The notes under the pieces: generated by a model
What the model was told of the DNA's origin: nothing
Seen by the model: the letters and a program-made list of their open reading frames with translations, nothing else
Database searches by the model: none
Assembly: GCF_016808095.1 (NCBI RefSeq)
Contig: NC_068970.1
Location: forward strand, 16,660,501 to 16,724,500
From: Vigna angularis
Taxonomy: Eukaryota; Streptophyta; Magnoliopsida; Fabales; Fabaceae
Reading direction: 5' to 3'
DNA length: 64,000 nt
In this document: in pieces, positions 59,325 through 64,000 of the stretch
Layout: every line of letters begins with the position of its first letter
How positions within the stretch are numbered: position 1 is the first letter of the stretch
Position numbers and translations under genes: made by a program

Positions 59325-59825
59325 AATAACAAACCAAGAGGTTTTTTAGTACTATCGTGTGCCTTTTAATTTCTACTCAGTTTTACTTACCAAGCAAATA
59401 ATAATAACAAATAAAGAGAGTAAGGTTGAGAGAAATTTGCACAGATAATTTTATCCTGGTTTGGATTTTACCAATCTTACATCCAGTCGCTTATCTCAAA
59501 ACAAGATAAACACTTCACTACTCACAAAACAATTACAAATTACAATCACAAATAAACAATTTATAAAAGTTTAGAAACCACCTCTCTTGATACCACAAGA
59601 GATGAACTCGCACCTCCTTTGAGTCTTCACAAAGGATGAACACCTTCTCCGAATACTTCACGAAGGATGAACTTCCTCTTCCGAACACCTCCTTAGACCA
59701 AGGATGAACCGGCTATTTCCTCTGTCACCGTAGCAGCACTTCACCAGCTCCACAGACACAAGTTTCATAAGCCGAACAAGAACACAAGTCTCAATGATTT
59801 CTGAGATCTAGAGCACAAGGAAAGA
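59325..59825 (-). repeat. Inverted partial LTR
   Basis: About 500 bp that is the reverse complement, at roughly 90% or better, of 60730-61236 in LTR A. It covers the part from the CTTGTGCTCTAGAT word to near the LTR end. It joins the gag piece at 59,825/59,826. Confidence 0.85.
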
Positions 59826-60221
59826 GTTAAAATTCGAAAAGAAAGAAAATCAAGGATCTTCCTCACACTATAAATGTTATGGTTGCGGAGAAAGGAAAGG
59901 GGGCACTTAAAAGCGGACTGCCCAAATCAAAAGAAGAATGAAGAAATAAAGAAAAAGAAAAACTTCAAGAAAAAGAAAGCCTACATCGCATGGGACGATG
60001 ACAACGAAACAATTTCTGACTTGAGCGAATCTGATGAAGAAGCAAACATCTCTTTAGTGGTGAACGACGACGCTGGAAGCCAAGTAAGTACATCTAGCGA
60101 TTCTGATAATTATAGTCAAATTAGTGAAGATGAATTGGATGAAACTTATGTTGCTTTAATAGTAGAATCTGAAAATTTAGATAAAGCTCATAAGAAATTG
60201 AAAAAGGATTTCAAAAACATC
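59826..60221 (+). pseudogene. Truncated copia gag fragment
   Basis: Corresponds to about 62,125-62,505 of the longer gag copy: the zinc-knuckle region, a Lys-rich stretch, then the acidic part with SDSDNYSQISEDEL. An open frame runs 59874-60233, but the N-terminal domain is absent. At its 3' end the sequence skips about 480 bases present in the other copy and enters LTR A. Confidence 0.8.
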
Positions 60222-61270
60222 TTAGCAAAATGATGAAGATGAAGTTTTGATGATGTCCAAATCAAGTCAAGATATATCAAGATTCATAAAGATCCTTTGA
60301 AGACTTGTTTTTGTTATAAAAAGCTTTTGTAATAATTATAGTTTAAGGTTTAGAACTTAGATTTGTAGTAAGTTTTGATTATTGTACTTTCATACTTTGT
60401 ATTTGTTGTTCAGAGTCAAAAACACACGGTTTTAATCGATTAAATCAAGTATTAATCGATTAAAACGTTGCAGGTGCTGAAAACTCAACTAGCATGGAAA
60501 TAATCGATTAATACATATTTTAATCGATTAGTTAATCGATTAATCCTTAAAATAATCGATTAAATATGACCGTTGGAGTTTTCTGACATTTGAAAACTAG
60601 TTGTTGTACTCATTTTAATCGATTAACACTTGTATTAATCGATTAAAAGCGTTAAATGGCTGGAAACGAAGAACGGAAGAGTATTTGCGTGAGTCTATAA
60701 ATAGGCTCTCATTTTCCATCAACACCAACTCTTCCCTTGTGCTCTAGATCTCAGAAATCATTGAGACTTGTGTGTTCTTGTTCGGCTTGTGAAACTCGTG
60801 TCTGTAGAGCTAGTGAAGTGTTGCTACGGTGACAAAAGAAATAGCCAGCTCATCCTTGGTGTGTCTAAGGAGGTGTTCGGAAGAGGAAGTTCATCCTTCA
60901 TGAAGTATTCGGAGGAGGTGTTCATCCTTTGTGAAGACTTAAAGGAGGTGCAGGTTCATCTCTTATGGTATCAAGAGAGGTGGTTTCTAAACTTTTACAA
61001 ATTGTTTCTTTGTGATTGTAATTTGTAATTGTTCTGTGAGTAGTGAAGTGTTTATCTTGTTTTGAGATAAGCGACTAGATGTAGGATTGGTAAAATCCGA
61101 ACCAGAATAAAATTATTTGTGCAAATTTATCTCAACCTTAATCTCTTTATTTGTTATTATTATTTGCTTGGTAAGTAAAACTAAGTAGAAATTAAAAGGC
61201 ACACGATAGTACTAAAAACCCTCTTGGTTTGTTATTCCACGCTAACCATTTCGCTGCAGCCAATCTGACA
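60222..61270 (+). repeat. LTR A of the copia gag-only element
   Basis: Matches LTR B (62984-63992) over about 1 kb, ends CTGACA and starts TTAGCAAAATG (the initial TG is lost at the junction). It has an array of TAATCGATTA palindromes in the first half, a TATAAATAG box (about 60,697) and a long downstream leader. An 86-codon frame (60,768-61,028) is present in both LTRs and is probably non-coding. Confidence 0.9.
60432..60644 (+). promoter_or_regulatory. Array of eight TAATCGATTA palindromes in the LTR U3
   Basis: Copies at about 60,432, 60,452, 60,501, 60,521, 60,533, 60,553, 60,616 and 60,635. LTR B keeps the same arrangement with the first copy changed. The array lies upstream of the TATA box at about 60,697. 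TAATNNATTA is the form of a paired homeodomain site; that binding is an inference. Confidence 0.6.
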
Positions 61271-61272
61271 AT

Positions 61273-61286
61273 TGGCATGAGAGCTC
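61273..61286 (+). promoter_or_regulatory. Primer binding site remnant
   Basis: TGGCATGAGAGCTC right after LTR A resembles the tRNA-Met site TGGTATCAGAGCTC with two changes. Confidence 0.6.
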
Positions 61287-61304
61287 GATTTGATAGTTAT
61301 TCAA

Positions 61305-62981
61305 ATGGCAGGATCATATCAAACTTTTGCAGAGGGTGCTTCTATCAATAGACCACCTCTATTCACAGGTGAAAATTATGCATTCTGGAAGGTTAGAATG
61401 CAAATATTTATTGAGTCTATTGATTGTGATATTTGGGAAGTTATTGCATTTGGTCCTTCTATTCCTACTAACAATATGCAGGAACCAAATCCCCGTGTTC
61501 AGTGGACTGTTGAGGAAAAGAAAAGGTTTCAAAACAATGTAAAAGCTCGGAACATTATTTCCTCTGCTTTAACCATTGACGAGTTTTACAGGATCTCTAT
61601 TTTTAAGACTGCTTAAGAAATGTGGGAAGTGCTGAGAGTGACCCGTGAAGGTACAGATGACGTAAAGAGAGCTAGAAAGAATACCTTGATCCAGGAATAC
61701 GAAATGTTCAGGATGAAGCAAGGAGAAACAATTTCAGACGTTCAGAAACGCTTCACCAACATTGTTAATCATCTCATTGGACTAGGTAAGTCTTTCGAAA
61801 ATGATGAACTTAATATAAAAATTTTGAAATCTTTAGACAGGTCGTGGCAACTGAAAGCGGCTGCAATTTCTGAGTCATAAAATCTTAACACAATGACTAT
61901 GGCGGCATTATTTGAAAAGTTGAGAGAGCATAAGCTTGACCTTGGAAGACTAGATGAAGAAGAAGTAATGGCAAAAGCAAAGGAAAATAGTCTAGCCTTA
62001 AAATCTGAGGTAGAAAGGAGCAAGAACAAAATGGAAGATGAAGACTTAGAAGATGAAGAAAATTTAAGACTCATGATAAAGAAGCTCAACAGGTTCATGA
62101 AATCAAAAGACAAAGGAAGATTAAAATTCGAAAAGAAAGAAAATCAAGGATCTTCCTCACACTATAAATGTTATGGTTGCAGAGAAATGTGACACTTAAA
62201 AGCGGACTGCCCAAATCAAAAGAAGAATGAAGAAATAAAGGAAAAGAAAAACTTAAAGAAAAAGAAAGCCTACATCGCATGGGACGATGACAACGAAACA
62301 ATTTATGATTTGAGCGAATCTGATGAAGAAGCAAACATTTGTTTAGTGGTGAACAACGACGCTGGAAGCCAAGTAAGTACATCTAGCGATTCTGATAATT
62401 ATAGTCAAATTAGTGAAGATGAATTGCATGAAACTTATGATGCTTTAATAGTAGAATCTGAAAAATTAGATAAAGCTCATAAGAAATTGAAAAAGGATTT
62501 CAAAAATTTAAAATTAAATTTTGAAAATATTTTTGAAGAAAATAAAAATTTGAAATCAGAATTTGAAAATATTTTTGAAGAAAACAAAATTTTAAAACAA
62601 AATTTTGAAAATATTTTTGAAGAAAATAAAGATTTGAAAAATAAAGTTTTATTTTTTGAAAAGGGTAAATTTACTACTAGTGATGAATATGCTTCTTGCA
62701 AAATTTTTAAGAAACTACTAGAACAAACAACCTTAGGAGAATGTAGTAAATATAATGAAAATAAGGTTGTTAAAAATAAGTATGTTCCTAAAATTAAAAA
62801 TAAACATAATAATAGAACCCGTAGAACGTGGGTAGAAAAAGGAACAACTTATAGGAACATAAACGTTGTATCATGCTTTTATTGTATGAAAAAGGGTCAT
62901 ACTTCAAATAAATGTAAAATTAAGCATTATGTTTCAAGTGGTAGATATGTTTGGGTTGTAATATGGTGTTCCAAGTGGTAG
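61305..62981 (+). pseudogene. Ty1/copia gag with three in-frame stop codons
   Basis: A single reading frame of 558 codons broken by stops at codons 104 (TAA, 61,614), 192 (TAA, 61,878) and 296 (TGA, 62,190). The start MAGSYQTFAEGASINRPPLF with FTGENYAFWKVRM is the copia gag N-terminus (DUF4219/UBN2 type). A central helical part follows, then a zinc knuckle (CYGC...H...C, with one stop inside) and an acidic Ser-rich part. A threefold coiled-coil repeat (NFENIFEENK units, 62,515-62,640) comes next. A second knuckle (CFYCMKKGHTSNKC) lies near the end. The frame stops at LTR B without protease or polymerase. It could not make a full Gag unless read-through occurs. Confidence 0.85.
62515..62640 (+). 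repeat. Threefold 42-bp tandem repeat in gag
   Basis: Three copies of a unit coding for FENIFEENKxLKxx, each 14 residues (two heptads), predicting an extended coiled coil. Confidence 0.85.
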
Positions 62982-62983
62982 AA

Positions 62984-63992
62984 TGTTAGCAAAATGATGA
63001 AGATGAAGTTTTGATGATGTCCAATGAAGATCCTTTGAAGACTTGTTTTTGTTATAAAAAGCTTTTGTAATAATTATAGTTTAAGGTTTAGAACTTAAAT
63101 TTGTAGTAAGTTTTGATTATTGTACTTTGTATTTGCTGTTCAGAGTCAAAAACACACGGTTTTAATTGATTAAATCAAGTATTAATCGATTAAAACGTTG
63201 CAGGTGCTGAAAACTTAACTTGCATGGAAATAATCGATTAATACATATTTTAATCGATTAGTTAATCGATTAATCCTTAAAATAATCGATTAAAGATGAC
63301 CGTTGGAGTTTTCTGACTTTTGAAAACTAGTCGTTGTACTCATTTTAATCGATTAACACTTGTATTAATCGATTAAAAGCGTTAAATGGCTGGAAACAAA
63401 GAACGAAAGAGTATTTGCGTGAGTCTATAAATAAGCTCTCATTTTCCATCAACAACAACTCTTTCCTTGTGCTCTAGATTTCAGAAATCATTGAGACTTG
63501 TGTGTTCTTGTTCGGCTTGTGAAACTCGTGTCTGTGGAGCTGGTGAAGTACTGCTACGGTGACAGAGGAAATAGCCGGTTCATCCTTGGTGTGTCTAAGG
63601 AAGTGTTCGGAAGAGGAAGTTCATCCTTCGTGAAGTATTCGGAGGAGGTGTTCATCCTTTGTGAAGACTCAAAGGAGGTGCAGGTTCATCTCTTGTGGTA
63701 TCAAGAGAGATGGTTTCTAAACTTTTACAATTTGTTTCTTTGTGATTGTAATTTGTAATTGTTTTGTGAGTAGTGAAGTGTTTATCTGGTGAGATAAGCG
63801 ACTGGATGTAGGATTGGTAAAATCCGAACCAGGATAAAATTATTTGTGCAAATTTCTCTCAACCTTACTCTCTTTATTTGTTATTATTATTTGCTTGGTA
63901 AGTAAAAATGAGTAGAAATTAAAAGGCACACGTACTAAAAACCCTTTGGTTTGTTATTTTACGCTAATCATTCTACTGCAGCCGATCTGACA
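62984..63992 (+). repeat. LTR B of the copia gag-only element
   Basis: Starts TGTTAGCAAAATGATG and ends CTGACA. It lacks a short segment present in LTR A (near 60,270) and differs at scattered positions, so it is clearly older than the Ty3/gypsy LTR pair. The window ends eight bases later. Confidence 0.9.
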
Positions 63993-64000
63993 AATCTCTC

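Larger units (their letters stand above)
59325..63992. mobile_element. Rearranged Ty1/copia gag-only element array
   Basis: Order: inverted LTR piece (59325-59825), gag C-terminal piece (59826-60221), LTR A (60222-61270), primer-site remnant, gag (61305-62981), LTR B (62984-63992). No reverse transcriptase, integrase or RNase H lies between the LTRs; gag runs straight into LTR B. This matches a non-autonomous LTR element carrying only gag, in tandem with a second, partly inverted and deleted copy. The first gag piece jumps directly into LTR A, which lost its TG. No target duplication can be identified. Confidence 0.75.

Noticed and set aside
60768..61028. 86-codon open frame in both copia LTRs (also 63,498-63,758)
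   Set aside because: Duplicate by virtue of the LTR repeat; lies in the transcribed leader of the LTR and has no recognisable domain.
1..64000. CRISPR arrays, operons, bacterial promoters or phage genes
   Set aside because: The window is plant nuclear DNA with spliced genes and LTR retrotransposons; no direct-repeat/spacer arrays were seen.

Overview
The window is nuclear DNA of a flowering plant, most likely a phaseoloid legume (Vigna/Phaseolus/soybean group). It is strongly AT-rich, its genes have many introns with GT-AG borders, and the spliced products resemble eudicot proteins. The repeats are also of types I associate with legumes. The species is an inference; family-level plant identity is secure.

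Genes. (1) 1.56-5.7 kb, plus strand: a PMT2-type putative methyltransferase of the Golgi (six coding exons, 613 aa, leader intron, two-codon uORF). (2) 33.3-38.8 kb, plus strand: an APRR2-like pseudo-response regulator (eleven coding exons). It carries an apparent one-base insertion in exon 6 that would cut the protein to about 256 aa, before the GARP DNA-binding domain. (3) 52.9-57.2 kb, plus strand: a type I inositol polyphosphate 5-phosphatase (nine coding exons, 579 aa, all signature motifs present). (4) 57.7-58.5 kb, minus strand, tail-to-tail with the phosphatase: a compact cluster of three box C/D snoRNAs behind a TATA/telo-box/GGCCCA promoter. One has a U33-type and one a U16-type 18S rRNA guide. 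No protein-coding reading explains this stretch.

Mobile DNA. 15,824-24,141 is a complete, very young Ty3/gypsy (Tekay/Del-like chromovirus) element. It has 1.84-kb LTRs about 0.3% different, a 5-bp target duplication, tRNA-Met primer site and one uninterrupted 1,492-aa Gag-Pol. 48,421-50,234 is an older solo LTR of the same family; a roughly 107-nt hairpin-forming block in the LTR is almost unchanged between them. 26,409-28,028 is a Pack-MULE with a perfect 9-bp target duplication that has captured pieces of an exostosin-family (MUR3/KATAMARI1-like) glycosyltransferase. 40,056-41,771 is a second MULE with the same palindromic terminal 10-mer and its own perfect 9-bp duplication. 31,969-32,344 is a MITE. 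9.0-10.5 kb holds a decayed copia RNase H and LTR. 59.3-64.0 kb is a rearranged Ty1/copia gag-only element: inverted LTR piece, gag piece, LTR, gag with three in-frame stops and no pol, LTR. Its LTRs carry eight copies of the palindrome TAATCGATTA.

The remaining intergenic DNA is AT-rich with microsatellites and weak repeat traces. The genes do not form a pathway together; they are ordinary, independently transcribed plant genes separated by transposons. The least expected items are the snoRNA cluster, the APRR2 frameshift, the Pack-MULE and the conserved LTR hairpin.
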